Shown here: positions 35,463 through 45,040 of the stretch, one piece after another
Position numbering within the stretch: the first letter of the stretch is position 1
How the letters are laid out: every line of letters begins with the position of its first letter
Origin: Phnomibacter ginsenosidimutans
GTDB lineage: Bacteria; Bacteroidota; Bacteroidia; Chitinophagales; Chitinophagaceae
Length of the DNA stretch: 64,000 bases
Reading direction: 5' to 3'
NCBI RefSeq assembly: GCF_009740285.1
Contig: NZ_CP046566.1
Location: 1,918,501 to 1,982,500, forward strand
Translations under genes and position numbers: made by a program
The notes under the pieces: model-generated
What the model saw: the letters and a program-made list of their open reading frames with translations, nothing else
What the model was told of the DNA's origin: nothing
Databases searched by the model: none

Positions 35463-37101
35463 ATGAATCAATTTTTGAAAATACATCCGGCAGATAATGT
35501 GTGGGTAGCCTTGGTAGACTTGCCTGCAGGAACAGTTGTGCAGTTGCCGCAAGGACCATTGACATTGGTTGAAAACATTGACGCCAAACACAAAGTTTTT
35601 TGAACAAGATATGGCTGCCGGTGAATCCATTACGATGTATGGTGTATTGGTGGGCAAAGTGCAATATGATGTAAAAGCTGGTAGCCGTTTGTCAACAGAA
35701 AACCTGAAACATGCATCAGAAAGATATGCTTATCGTGGTGCCGAATACACTTGGAATGCACCCGATGTAAGTGCTTTTGCCAACCGTACTTTCAACGGCT
35801 ATCACCGTTCGAATGGTGAAGTGGGCACGGCTAATTACTGGTTGTTTATTCCAACGGTGTTTTGTGAAAACCGCAATCTGGATGTAATTAAAGAAGCATT
35901 GCACAATACACTTGGCTATGCCGTTACAGACAAATACAGAGCATATGCACAAGCACTTGCTGCAGCCATAGAACAGAATGAAGATTTGAGCAACGTAGCT
36001 TTTTCAGCATCAGCCATTCCGGCTTCAAAAAGAGTGTTTGAAAATGTAGACGGTATCAAGTTTCTCAATCACCAGGGCGGTTGTGGCGGCACCCGTGAAG
36101 ATTCTGTGGTGCTGCAAAATTTGTTGGCGGCCTATGCCGATCATCCGAATGTGGGTGGCATCACCATTCTTAGTTTGGGTTGTCAGCATTTGCAATTGCC
36201 CGACATGATTGACAGCATTAAAAAACGCAATCCCGGTTTTGACAAACCCATTGTAACAATGGAACAGCAAGCCGGTGGTTTGGAAACTGATTTTATTGCA
36301 CAGGCCATTCAAAAAACATTTACTGGTCTTGTAGAAATAAACAAATGCAAACGTGCACCGGCGCCACTTAGTAAGCTGAGCATTGGTGTGAAGTGTGGTG
36401 GCAGCGATGGCTTCAGTGGTATTTCTGCTAACCCTGCTGTAGGTTATACTGCCGATTTGGTAGTTGCTCTCGGCGGTAAAATTTTACTGGCAGAATTTCC
36501 AGAGCTCTGTGGTGTGGAGCAGGAACTCATTGACCGTACAGCGGATGAAGCCAAAGCTAAAAAATTCATCCACCTCATGGATACGTACGCCGCACAAGCC
36601 GAAGCGGTGGGTTCTGGTTTTCATATGAATCCTTCGCCCGGCAACATTAAAGACGGACTGATTACCGATGCAATGAAGAGTGCAGGTGCAGCCCGCAAAG
36701 GTGGAACCGCTCCGGTGGTTGATGTGTTGGACTATACAGAACCTGCTACCAAACAAGGCTTGAGCCTGGTGTGTACACCTGGCAATGATGTAGAAGCTAC
36801 TACGGGCAAAGCAGCCAGCGGTGCAACGCTCATTCTATTTACGACGGGCCTCGGAACACCAACCGGCAATCCGGTATGTCCTACCATTAAGTTGGCCACC
36901 AATACCAAGTTGGCCAAACGCATGGCCGACATTATTGATATCAATTGCGGTCAGGTTATTGATGGTGAAAAAAACATCGAGGAAATGGGCATTGAGATTT
37001 TGGAGTACTGTATTAAAGCTGCCAGCGGCGAAGTTATTCCTCATGCCGTGCGGCTCAATCAGGATGATTTCATTCCATGGAAACGTGGCGTGTCGCTCTG
37101 A
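35463..37101 (+). CDS. uxaA: Altronate dehydratase, frame-disrupted
   Basis: A 545-residue UxaA that dehydrates altronate to 2-keto-3-deoxygluconate. The small N-terminal SAF domain (about 1-90, with HKFFEQDMAAGESITMYGVL after correction) is followed by the large GD_AH_C domain. Conserved blocks are LNHQGGCGGTREDSVVLQN, LSLGCQHLQLPDMI and GVKCGGSDGFSGISANPAVG, whose Cys residues probably hold the iron or metal centre. A one-base insertion in AAA 35592-35594 breaks the frame between the domains; removing one A restores it. This is one of only two apparent gains among the window's frame breaks. Start ATG 35463. Between uxaB and uxaC. Confidence 0.92.
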
Positions 37102-37163
37102 TGCAATAATGAATTGACAGATTAATTAAGTGTGTTGATATGACAGTGAAACAACAGGTTGCT

Positions 37164-38564
37164 ATGAAAACCTTTATCACAGATAATTTTTTACTCTACG
37201 GTGATACCGCCGCTCAGTTGTACCACGACTTTGCGAAGCAAATGCCGATTATTGATTACCACAATCACCTGCCACCTGCACAAATTGCGGCCAATCATCA
37301 GTTTGAAAATATAACACAAGCCTGGTTGTATGGTGACCACTACAAGTGGCGGGCCATGCGTACCAATGGCGTACACGAATCGTATTGCACCGGTGCTCAA
37401 TCAGACGAAGCAAAGTTTCAGGCTTGGGCAGAAACAGTGCCGTATACATTGCGCAATCCCCTCTACCACTGGACACATTTGGAACTGCTCCGCTACTTTG
37501 GCGTAGATGATTTACTGAATGGCCAATCTGCGAAAAGCATTTATGAGCAAACGAGTGCCATGCTCAAAACGACTGCATTTACTACGCAGGGTTTGCTGTC
37601 GCAAATGAATGTAGAAACCTTGTGTACAACGGATGATCCGATTGATTCACTCGAGTTTCACCAGCAGATTGCTGCTTCAGGTATTGCTTTGAAAGTGTTG
37701 CCGGCTTTCCGTCCGGATAAAGCCATGCAGGTAGATGATGCAGCAGCCTTTAATGCGTATGTAGATAAGCTGGAAGCCGCTGCAGGCATGAGTATTGTTA
37801 ACTATGCACAGTTTTTGGATGCGTTGAAAAACCGCCACGATTTTTTTGCTGCCAATGGTTGCAAAGTATCTGATCATGGTTTGGAACAGATTTATGCTGA
37901 AGAGTATACAGCAGCTGAAATCATTGCCATCTTTAGTGAAATACGTGCAGGCAAAACGCTGAGCAAAGAACAGCGATTGAAATTCATGAGTGCCATGCTT
38001 GTTGTATTTGCACAATGGGATCATGAGAAAGGATGGATTCAACAGTATCATCTGGGCGCATTGCGCAACAACAATACACGTGGGTTACGTTTGTTGGGTG
38101 CCGATACCGGTTGGGATTCCATCGGCGATTTTCCGCAAGCTGTGGCATTGGCCCGCTTTCTCAACAAACTGGACAATAACGACCAATTGGCAAAAACAAT
38201 TATTTACAATCTCAATCCTGCCGATAATGAATTGATGGCTACCATGATTGGTAACTTCAATGATGGCTCAGTAGCTGGTAAAATTCAGTGGGGTTCTGCG
38301 TGGTGGTTCCTAGACCAGAAAGATGGCATGACCAAACAAATCAACGCTTTGTCGAACATGGGTTTGCTGAGCAGGTTTGTGGGCATGCTGACTGATTCCC
38401 GTAGTTTTCTCAGCTTTCCGCGTCATGAATATTTCCGTCGCTTGCTGTGCAATATCATGGGCGAAGAAATTGACAAAGGTGAGTTGCCCAACGATATTCA
38501 ATGGGTGGGTAAAATTGTTCAAGACATCTGCTATAGCAACGCAAAAAATTATTTCAATCTGTAG
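37164..38564 (+). CDS. uxaC: Glucuronate/galacturonate isomerase
   Basis: A 466-residue amidohydrolase-superfamily isomerase that converts D-galacturonate to D-tagaturonate and D-glucuronate to D-fructuronate. IIDYHNHLPP (about 28-37) is the metal-binding HxH motif; ETLCTTDDPIDSLEFH and LLGADTGWDSIGDFPQA are family-conserved, as is FVGMLTDSRSFLSFPRHEYFRR near the end. I prefer ATG 37164 (MKTFITDNFLLYGDTAAQ) because UxaC normally begins at this sequence; ATG 37140 adds eight residues. The only gap to uxaA is 62 bases, without clear signals. First step of the saturated uronate branch. Confidence 0.93.
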   Translation: MKTFITDNFLLYGDTAAQLYHDFAKQMPIIDYHNHLPPAQIAANHQFENITQAWLYGDHYKWRAMRTNGVHESYCTGAQSDEAKFQAWAETVPYTLRNPLYHWTHLELLRYFGVDDLLNGQSAKSIYEQTSAMLKTTAFTTQGLLSQMNVETLCTTDDPIDSLEFHQQIAASGIALKVLPAFRPDKAMQVDDAAAFNAYVDKLEAAAGMSIVNYAQFLDALKNRHDFFAANGCKVSDHGLEQIYAEEYTAAEIIAIFSEIRAGKTLSKEQRLKFMSAMLVVFAQWDHEKGWIQQYHLGALRNNNTRGLRLLGADTGWDSIGDFPQAVALARFLNKLDNNDQLAKTIIYNLNPADNELMATMIGNFNDGSVAGKIQWGSAWWFLDQKDGMTKQINALSNMGLLSRFVGMLTDSRSFLSFPRHEYFRRLLCNIMGEEIDKGELPNDIQWVGKIVQDICYSNAKNYFNL

Positions 38565-38609
38565 CATTCACAAGCTGCAACATCAGGTAACCTCAATAAA
38601 CTACAACAA

Positions 38610-39374
38610 ATGGAAACTTTGAACCTCTTCAATTTGGCAGGCAAAACTGCAGTTGTTACAGGTTGTGACACTGGCCTTGGCATGGGTATGGCTTTGGCAT
38701 TAGCCGAAGCAGGCGCCAATATTGTTGGTGCTTCTATTGTAGAAGATTACAGCGAAGTGAAAGCTGCTATCGAAGCAACCGGCCGCAGTTTTACTTACCA
38801 CCGTGTCGATATTTCTGACAGACAAGCGTTGTATGCTTTTATTAATAAAGTGAAAGCCGAAAACGAACGCATTGATATTTTGGTGAATAATGCCGGAATC
38901 ATCATGCGTAAACCTGCCGCAGAACATCCTGATGAATATTGGGACAAAGTGATTGACATCAACCTGAATGCGCAGTTTATTTTGGGTCGTGAGTTTGGAA
39001 AACACATGATTGAAAAAGGTGGTGGCAAAATCATTTTCACTTGCTCATTGTTGAGCTTCCAGGGTGGTATCAATGTGCCCGGCTACACAGCCAGCAAATC
39101 TGCAGTAGCAGGATTGGTTCGTGCCTTTGGCAATGAGTGGGGTAGTAAAGGTGTGTGTGTAAATGGTATTGCACCAGGTTACATTGCTACCAACAATACA
39201 CAGGCGCTCCGCGAAGATCCGGAACGCAGCAAGTCTATCCTCGATCGCATACCTGTTGGCCGCTGGGGTGTACCTGCCGATTTTAAAGGCCCGGTTACCT
39301 TTCTGGCATCAGCAGCATCAGACTATGTAAATGGCACCGTATTGTTTGTTGATGGTGGATGGATGGCACGATAA
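38610..39374 (+). CDS. kduD: 2-deoxy-D-gluconate 3-dehydrogenase / 5-keto-4-deoxyuronate pathway reductase
   Basis: A 254-residue short-chain dehydrogenase that reduces 2,5-diketo-3-deoxygluconate to 2-keto-3-deoxygluconate. The cofactor site is VTGCDTGLGMGMALALAEAG (about 17-36), where the usual TGxxxGxG is intact. NNAG is at about 93-96, the catalytic Ser in IIFTCSLLSFQ and the YTASK Tyr/Lys at about 157-161. IAPGYIATNNTQALRED is the substrate-loop signature of KduD. It precedes kduI by 46 bases and completes the unsaturated branch with it. Confidence 0.93.
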   Translation: METLNLFNLAGKTAVVTGCDTGLGMGMALALAEAGANIVGASIVEDYSEVKAAIEATGRSFTYHRVDISDRQALYAFINKVKAENERIDILVNNAGIIMRKPAAEHPDEYWDKVIDINLNAQFILGREFGKHMIEKGGGKIIFTCSLLSFQGGINVPGYTASKSAVAGLVRAFGNEWGSKGVCVNGIAPGYIATNNTQALREDPERSKSILDRIPVGRWGVPADFKGPVTFLASAASDYVNGTVLFVDGGWMAR

Positions 39375-39420
39375 TATGTCGGGCAGCAATCTCCAAACGT
39401 TATTTTTTAATTGATATCTC

Positions 39421-40326
39421 ATGGCTACAAAAAAAGCAATTGCTCCTGTGCAGCAGTTGAAAGATTACAACAGCAATACTTACAAAGACGGCGACATGGA
39501 AATTCGCTTTGCTGTTGGTCCGCAGGAAACAAAGGGTTTCGATACGCAGGCTCTCATCGATAATTTTCTGGTGAAAAACCTGATGCTTCCCGATCAGCTG
39601 AAGCTGGTGTATACCCATTACGACCGTGTAATTGTGGGTGGAGCTATGCCTGTGGCAAAAGCATTGTCGTTGCCCAATCACCCTGAGCTTCGTGCCGATT
39701 ATTTTCTGGAAAGAAGAGAGTTGGGCATCATCAACATTGGCGGTAAAGGAACGGTTACAGCTGATGGCAAAAAGTTCGAATTAGAAAAACTATCGTGCCT
39801 GTATTTAGGCAAGGGTACAAAGAAGGTAAGTTTTGCATCAGCCTCTAAAAAAACGCCGGCTATTTTTTACTTACTAAGTGCACCTGCACATGCGGTTTAT
39901 CCCAACACATTGTTTACCAAAGAGCAGGCAGCGCCTGTTGAGTTAGGTGCTGCTGAAACAGCCAACAAACGTACTGTCTACAAATACATTCACCTCGATG
40001 GCATTAAGAGTTGTCAGCTGGTGATGGGGTTAACGGTGCTTGCCCCTGGAAGTGTGTGGAATTCTATTCCCCCGCATACACATACCCGGCGAATGGAAGT
40101 GTATCTCTATTTCGATTTGCCCGAAGGACAGCGCCTGTTTCACTTCATGGGCAATCCCATGGAAACACGCCATTTGGTAATGGCCAATAATGAAGCGGTG
40201 ATTTCTCCACCATGGAGTACCCACTACGGTTGTGGCACTACCAACTATGGTTTTATTTGGGGCATGGCTGGCGAAAACCTTGTGTATACCGATATGGATC
40301 CGGCTCCGGTTCCTACATTGAAATAA
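39421..40326 (+). CDS. kduI: 5-keto-4-deoxyuronate isomerase
   Basis: A 301-residue cupin enzyme that isomerises 5-keto-4-deoxyuronate, formed spontaneously from unsaturated galacturonate, to 2,5-diketo-3-deoxygluconate. Zinc ligands lie in PPHTHTRRMEVYLYF (two His and the Glu, about 218-232) and in the late STHYGCGTTNYGFIWGM (His, about 262). KduI is usually 276-280 residues; the extra 20 or so lie at the N-terminus (MATKKAIAPVQQLKDYN), so a later start cannot be excluded, though no other good ATG precedes the conserved RFAVGPQETKGFDT. The first sugar kinase follows in 3 bases. Confidence 0.93.
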   Translation: MATKKAIAPVQQLKDYNSNTYKDGDMEIRFAVGPQETKGFDTQALIDNFLVKNLMLPDQLKLVYTHYDRVIVGGAMPVAKALSLPNHPELRADYFLERRELGIINIGGKGTVTADGKKFELEKLSCLYLGKGTKKVSFASASKKTPAIFYLLSAPAHAVYPNTLFTKEQAAPVELGAAETANKRTVYKYIHLDGIKSCQLVMGLTVLAPGSVWNSIPPHTHTRRMEVYLYFDLPEGQRLFHFMGNPMETRHLVMANNEAVISPPWSTHYGCGTTNYGFIWGMAGENLVYTDMDPAPVPTLK

Positions 40327-40329
40327 GTC

Positions 40330-41361
40330 ATGGGAAAAGTGTTGTGCTTTGGTGAATTGTTACTGCGTTTGCCGCCAGCTAATGGTGGTGAATGGCTGCG
40401 TACCCACCATTTGCCCGTATTTGTAGGTGGTGCTGAGCTCAATGTAGCCACGGCTTTGGCCACCTGGCTAATGCCGGTGAAGTATTGCACAGCATTGCCC
40501 GACAATATCATTACCAAAGACATCATTGCCTATTTGGAGAGTAAACAAATTGATACTTCGCCCATCATTCTTTCCGGCGAACGCATTGGTTTGTATTACC
40601 TCAAAGAGGGTGCTGATATGAAGAGCCATGAAAATGTGTTCGACAGAAAGTATTCTTCTTTTTCAACCCTTGCCACAGGTGTGGTACCATGGAATGACAT
40701 ATTGCAGGATGTTGACTGGTTTCATTTCAGTGCCATAGCACCAGCAGTAAGCGAGCAAGCTGCGGCACTCTGCCTGGAAGCTGTGCAAGAAGCGGCTAAG
40801 CGCAACATCACTATCTCTATTGATTTGAATTTTCGTTCATTGCTGTGGAAGTATGGCAAGCAGCCAATAGAGGTAATGCCGCAACTTGTAAAGTATTGCA
40901 ACGTATTAATGGGAAATATTTGGGCTGCAGAAACATTGTTGGGCATACCTGTTGACGTTAACACTATTGCTGCAGCCACACAAGAGGCTTATCTGGCACA
41001 TGCCAGCATCACCGCAAATGCATTGTTTGACGCTTACTCAAACTGTACTGTTGTAGCAAACACATTTCGTTTTGATGCCGATGCTAGCAGCATTCGTTAT
41101 TACGCAGCACTCAATACAAAGGGTACACAAGTTGTTAGTCCGCTATTCACCACCGATGCCATTGTAGATAAAGTAGGTAGCGGAGATTGTTTTATGGCAG
41201 GCCTCATTTACGGATTGCAATCGAAGCATGACTTGCAAGAAGTGATCAGTTTTGCTGCGGCTGCTGCTTATGCCAAACTGCACGAAAAGGGCGACGCTAC
41301 CCAAAACACAGTCGCATACATACAACAGGTAAAAGCATTGTTTGATAAGAATAATTCATAA
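40330..41361 (+). CDS. PfkB-family sugar kinase (first KdgK-like paralogue)
   Basis: A 343-residue ribokinase-family kinase. It opens with GKVLCFGELLLRLPP and carries the second-half signature VDKVGSGDCFMAGLIYG (about 275-291), with the catalytic Asp in GSGDC. The substrate-side motif is VGGAELNVATALA, differing from GGGEANVAAAL of the next gene, so substrate preference may differ. Two candidates are 2-keto-3-deoxygluconate itself or a related deoxy-keto acid. Context (3 bases after kduI, 39 bases before the second kinase) makes a uronate role likely. Family call firm, substrate inferred. Confidence 0.8.
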   Translation: MGKVLCFGELLLRLPPANGGEWLRTHHLPVFVGGAELNVATALATWLMPVKYCTALPDNIITKDIIAYLESKQIDTSPIILSGERIGLYYLKEGADMKSHENVFDRKYSSFSTLATGVVPWNDILQDVDWFHFSAIAPAVSEQAAALCLEAVQEAAKRNITISIDLNFRSLLWKYGKQPIEVMPQLVKYCNVLMGNIWAAETLLGIPVDVNTIAAATQEAYLAHASITANALFDAYSNCTVVANTFRFDADASSIRYYAALNTKGTQVVSPLFTTDAIVDKVGSGDCFMAGLIYGLQSKHDLQEVISFAAAAAYAKLHEKGDATQNTVAYIQQVKALFDKNNS

Positions 41362-41400
41362 ATCCATTTTCAATTTAGCTCATAACAAAACCAATTTGAT

Positions 41401-42426
41401 ATGTCCAAAAAAGTAGTAACGCTCGGTGAAATTATGCTGCGTTTGTCAACGCCAGATTTCAAGCGTTTTGTTCAGGCCGATTCTTTTGATGTAACCTATG
41501 GTGGCGGCGAAGCCAACGTGGCTGCTGCATTGTGCAACTATGGTTTGAATGGTACATTCGTTACCAAAGTGCCTAACAATCCCATTGGTCAGTCGGCCAT
41601 CAATCACCTTCGTCGTTATGGCGTAGATACTCAGTTTGTTGCCCGTGGCGGAGATCGTTTGGGTATTTATTTTCTCGAAACCGGTGCATCTATGCGTGCC
41701 TCTCAAGTAGTGTACGACCGTGCCGGTGCATCCATTGCAGATGTAGACCCCAGCGAATTTGATTGGGATAAAATATTTGATGGTGCTGATTGGTTTCATA
41801 CCACAGGTATTACACCAGCCCTCAGCGATAAGGCGGCTGCACTTACGGAAGCTGCTTTGAAAGCTGCCAAAGCAAAAGGCATTACAACCAGCATCGATCT
41901 GAACTACCGCAAAAAATTGTGGAGCAAAGAGAAGGCGCAAAAAGTAATGACCCATCTCTGCCAGTGGGTAGATGTTTGTATCGGCAATGAAGAAGATGCT
42001 GAAACAACGCTTGGTTTCAAACCCGGTGATACCGATGTAACCAAAGGTGAACTGCACCTCGATGGCTTTCAGGATATCATGAAGCAAATGGTAGCCAAGT
42101 TTGGTTTCAAATATGTGGCATCATCACTCCGTGAGAGTTATAGCGCCAGCGATAATGGCTGGAGTGCACTGGTGTACAATGGCACCGATTTTTACCATAC
42201 CAAAAAATACAATGTTCGTATTGTAGACCGTGTAGGTAGCGGCGACTCATTTGCCAGCGGTTTGATTTACGGTTTGGTAACGGGCATGCCGATGGGCGAA
42301 GCGGCTGAGTTTGGTGTTGCAGCATCTGCCATCAAACACACCATCCCCGGCGATTTGAACCACGCTACCTTGGGTGAAGTAAAAGATTTGATGAAAGGCG
42401 ACGGCAGTGGTCGTGTACAACGCTAA
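41401..42426 (+). CDS. kdgK: 2-keto-3-deoxygluconate kinase (PfkB family)
   Basis: A 341-residue PfkB kinase that phosphorylates 2-keto-3-deoxygluconate at O6, giving KDPG. N-terminal VTLGEIMLRLSTP, the sugar-binding FDVTYGGGEANVAAAL (about 29-44), SIDLNYRKKLWS (about 165-176) and the anion-hole/base motif VDRVGSGDSFASGLIYG (about 276-292) match classical KdgK. It is the common step joining the UxaA and KduD branches before Eda. It lies 11 bases upstream of the YhcH-type gene. Of the two paralogues this is the better KdgK candidate. Confidence 0.9.
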   Translation: MSKKVVTLGEIMLRLSTPDFKRFVQADSFDVTYGGGEANVAAALCNYGLNGTFVTKVPNNPIGQSAINHLRRYGVDTQFVARGGDRLGIYFLETGASMRASQVVYDRAGASIADVDPSEFDWDKIFDGADWFHTTGITPALSDKAAALTEAALKAAKAKGITTSIDLNYRKKLWSKEKAQKVMTHLCQWVDVCIGNEEDAETTLGFKPGDTDVTKGELHLDGFQDIMKQMVAKFGFKYVASSLRESYSASDNGWSALVYNGTDFYHTKKYNVRIVDRVGSGDSFASGLIYGLVTGMPMGEAAEFGVAASAIKHTIPGDLNHATLGEVKDLMKGDGSGRVQR

Positions 42427-42437
42427 AACCAATACAC

Positions 42438-42890
42438 ATGGTCATAGATACTTTGGGCAATGCAGCGAAATATTTTTTGCTGCATCCCTCTTTCGAAAAA
42501 GCATTTGCCTGGATTGGCAGCATTGATTTTGCTACCATAGAACCGGGTAAATATGAAATAGATGGCGATGCGCTGAAAGGCATTATTTCGGATGCTGCAG
42601 GTAAAACCGCCGAAGCATCTGTTGCGAAATTCGAATGCCACAATCAGTACATCGATATTCAGGTGTGCATTCGCGGTGTTGAAACCATTGGTTGGAAACC
42701 ACGGGAAAAATGTGTGGTTGAAAACGGCGGCTACAATGCAGAGAAAGATGTACAACTGTACACCGAGCAACCTGATATGTATTTCCAACTCACCGATGGA
42801 CAGTTTGTTGTGTTTTTTCCCAACGATGTACATGCACCCATGATTGGGGAAGGAAACATTAAGAAAATAGTAGTGAAAGTAAAAATCTGA
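42438..42890 (+). CDS. YhcH/YjgK/YiaL family protein
   Basis: A 150-residue cupin-like protein of the YhcH/YjgK/YiaL (EbgC-type) family. Conserved blocks: KYEIDGDALKGIIS (about 35-48), AKFECHNQYIDIQVCIRGVETIGW (about 63-86, with the metal-ligand His/Asp) and FVVFFPNDVHAPMIGEG (about 118-134, the late His). E. coli YhcH is, as I recall, reported to speed sugar anomer conversion. A similar anomerase role on galacturonate or its derivatives would suit this locus, but this is inference. It sits between kdgK (11 bases) and eda (3 bases), so strong coupling is implied. Confidence 0.85.
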   Translation: MVIDTLGNAAKYFLLHPSFEKAFAWIGSIDFATIEPGKYEIDGDALKGIISDAAGKTAEASVAKFECHNQYIDIQVCIRGVETIGWKPREKCVVENGGYNAEKDVQLYTEQPDMYFQLTDGQFVVFFPNDVHAPMIGEGNIKKIVVKVKI

Positions 42891-42893
42891 ACA

Positions 42894-43559
42894 ATGCCAA
42901 CAACACAAGAAGTAACCACTGCCATTATTGAACAAGGCATGCTGCCTTTGTATTTCAATGCCGATGAGCAGGTAACACTCGACATATTGAAAGCCGTATA
43001 CAAAGCGGGTGTAAAAGCGATTGAATACACCAATCGTGGCGATGCCGCTTTGCACAATTTTAAAAGCATGGTAGCATTACGCAATGCTGAAATGCCCGGT
43101 TTGTTGCTGGGTGTGGGCACCATTAAGAATTTGCAACAGGCCAATGATTATTTGGCTGCTGGAGCCGACTTTTTGGTGAGCCCTGGCTTTGTGCCAGATG
43201 TAGCTGCACTGTGTGTGTCAAAAGATATTTTTTATGCACCCGGTTGTATGACGCCTTCTGAAATTATTGCTGCAGAAAATGCAGGCATTGGTTTCATCAA
43301 ACTGTTTCCAGGTAACATGCTCGGTCCCGAATTTTTGAGCAGTATCAAAGACATCTTTCCTAAACTGAAGTTCATGCCTACCGGTGGTGTAGATACCACC
43401 AAAGAAAACATTGAAGCTTGGTTTAAAGCCGGTGTTTGTGCTGTAGGTATGGGTAGCAAGCTCATCAGTAAAAAACTGATGGAAGCAAAAGAGTACGAAA
43501 CGATTGAAAAAACTACTGCTGAGGTTTTGGCTACTATTGCCGCAGTCACTAAGAAATAA
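42894..43559 (+). CDS. eda: 2-dehydro-3-deoxyphosphogluconate aldolase
   Basis: A 221-residue class I aldolase that splits KDPG to pyruvate and glyceraldehyde-3-phosphate; relatives also split 4-hydroxy-2-oxoglutarate. The Glu in AIEYTNRGDAAL (about 40-51), LLGVGTIKNLQQ (about 64-75, phosphate region) and the Schiff-base Lys in GIGFIKLFPGNMLGPEF (Lys at about 137) are all present, with FMPTGGVDTTKENIEAWF forming the C-terminal phosphate loop. Final catabolic step of the locus. The permease gene follows after 18 bases. Confidence 0.95.
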   Translation: MPTTQEVTTAIIEQGMLPLYFNADEQVTLDILKAVYKAGVKAIEYTNRGDAALHNFKSMVALRNAEMPGLLLGVGTIKNLQQANDYLAAGADFLVSPGFVPDVAALCVSKDIFYAPGCMTPSEIIAAENAGIGFIKLFPGNMLGPEFLSSIKDIFPKLKFMPTGGVDTTKENIEAWFKAGVCAVGMGSKLISKKLMEAKEYETIEKTTAEVLATIAAVTKK

Positions 43560-43577
43560 CCACAAAAGCCAAACGAT

Positions 43578-45017
43578 ATGCAAGCTCAAGCCAATGGAAA
43601 AATGTCGAATTACAGATGGAGTATAGTTGCGCTCCTGTTTGTAGCCACTACTATTAATTACCTCGACCGTCAGGTGTTGTCTTTAACCTGGGATGAATTC
43701 ATCAAACCTGAATTTCATTGGAATGAAGACCACTATGGTACCATCACTTCCATCTTTTCCATTGTGTATGCCATTTCTATGTTGTTTGCCGGTCGGTTTA
43801 TCGACTGGATGGGCACGAAGAAAGGCTTTCTGTGGGCAATAGGCGTGTGGTCTGTTGGTGCTTGTATGCATGCCTTGTGCGGTATCGTAACCGAGCAATA
43901 TGTGGGCTTACATACTGCAGCAGAATTAACTCAGGCAGTAGGCGATACAGCAGTGGTGATTTCTACTGTAAGCATGTATGCATTCATAGTGGCACGTATC
44001 GTACTGGCTATTGGCGAAGCAGGTAATTTTCCTGCAGCCATTAAAGTAACCGCTGAGTATTTTCCTAAAAAAGACCGGGCATTTGCTACCAGTATTTTCA
44101 ATGCCGGTGCATCAGTAGGAGCGTTGCTGGCGCCATTGAGCATTCCGCCTTTGGCCAAAGCTACCAGCTGGGAAATGGCGTTTATCATCATTGGGGCATT
44201 GGGTTTTATCTGGATGGCTTTTTGGGTATTCATGTATAAAAAGCCTGAAGAGCATCCGAAAGTAAATGCAGAAGAACTCGCCTACATTTTATCTGACAGA
44301 GATGCCAACGGTGAAGCTGAGAAAGTCGAGGACCCCAATAAAAAGAAAGTAACCTTAGCCGATTGTTTCAAATACAAACAAACATGGTCGTTTGCATTTG
44401 GCAAATTCATGACGGATGGCGTTTGGTGGTTTTTTCTTTTCTGGACACCTTCTTACCTCAACACACAGTTTGGTATCAAAACATCTGAAGGATTGGGTAT
44501 CGCATTGGTATTTACGCTGTATGCTATTACCATGTTGTCAATTTACGGTGGCAAACTGCCTTCAATTATCATCCGTAATACTGGTCAGAATCCGTATGCT
44601 GCCCGCATGAAAGCGATGCTCATTTTTGCATTCATTCCGTTGCTGGTTTTGTTGGCGCAACCGCTTGGTACTATTTCGCCATGGTTGCCCGTTATCATGA
44701 TTGGTTTGGGAGGTGCAGCGCATCAGTCATGGTCGGCCAATATCTTTTCTACCGTAGGTGATATGTTTCCTAAATCAGCCATTGCTACTGTTACAGGTAT
44801 TGGTGGCATGGCCGGTGGCCTCGGCTCTATGCTGTTGCAAAAATCGGCTGGTAAATTGTTTGTGTACGCTGGCGAAACCAACCTGCAGTTTTTGGGATTT
44901 GAAGGTAAGCCGGCGGGTTATTTTATCATCTTCTGTTTTTGTGCTGTGGCATACCTCATAGGCTGGATGGTGATGAAATCGCTGGTGCCTAAATACAAGC
45001 CTATTACAGATATGTAA
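43578..45017 (+). CDS. exuT: Hexuronate:H+ symporter-type MFS permease
   Basis: A 479-residue major facilitator of the anion:cation symporter (ExuT/GudP) branch with about 12 membrane segments. NYLDRQVLS in helix 1 (about 23-31) and the cytoplasmic GRFIDWMGTKKGFLWAIG loop (about 73-90) are typical, as is ARIVLAIGEAGNFPAAIKVTAEYFPKKDRA (about 138-167, given in part). It would move galacturonate from periplasm to cytosol. A second possible start is the Met ten codons on (MSNYRWSIVALL). The next gene begins 55 bases later, behind a hairpin, so this is probably the end of the pectin unit. Confidence 0.9.
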   Translation: MQAQANGKMSNYRWSIVALLFVATTINYLDRQVLSLTWDEFIKPEFHWNEDHYGTITSIFSIVYAISMLFAGRFIDWMGTKKGFLWAIGVWSVGACMHALCGIVTEQYVGLHTAAELTQAVGDTAVVISTVSMYAFIVARIVLAIGEAGNFPAAIKVTAEYFPKKDRAFATSIFNAGASVGALLAPLSIPPLAKATSWEMAFIIIGALGFIWMAFWVFMYKKPEEHPKVNAEELAYILSDRDANGEAEKVEDPNKKKVTLADCFKYKQTWSFAFGKFMTDGVWWFFLFWTPSYLNTQFGIKTSEGLGIALVFTLYAITMLSIYGGKLPSIIIRNTGQNPYAARMKAMLIFAFIPLLVLLAQPLGTISPWLPVIMIGLGGAAHQSWSANIFSTVGDMFPKSAIATVTGIGGMAGGLGSMLLQKSAGKLFVYAGETNLQFLGFEGKPAGYFIIFCFCAVAYLIGWMVMKSLVPKYKPITDM

Positions 45018-45040
45018 GCGCATCTGCTGAAATGCTGAAC

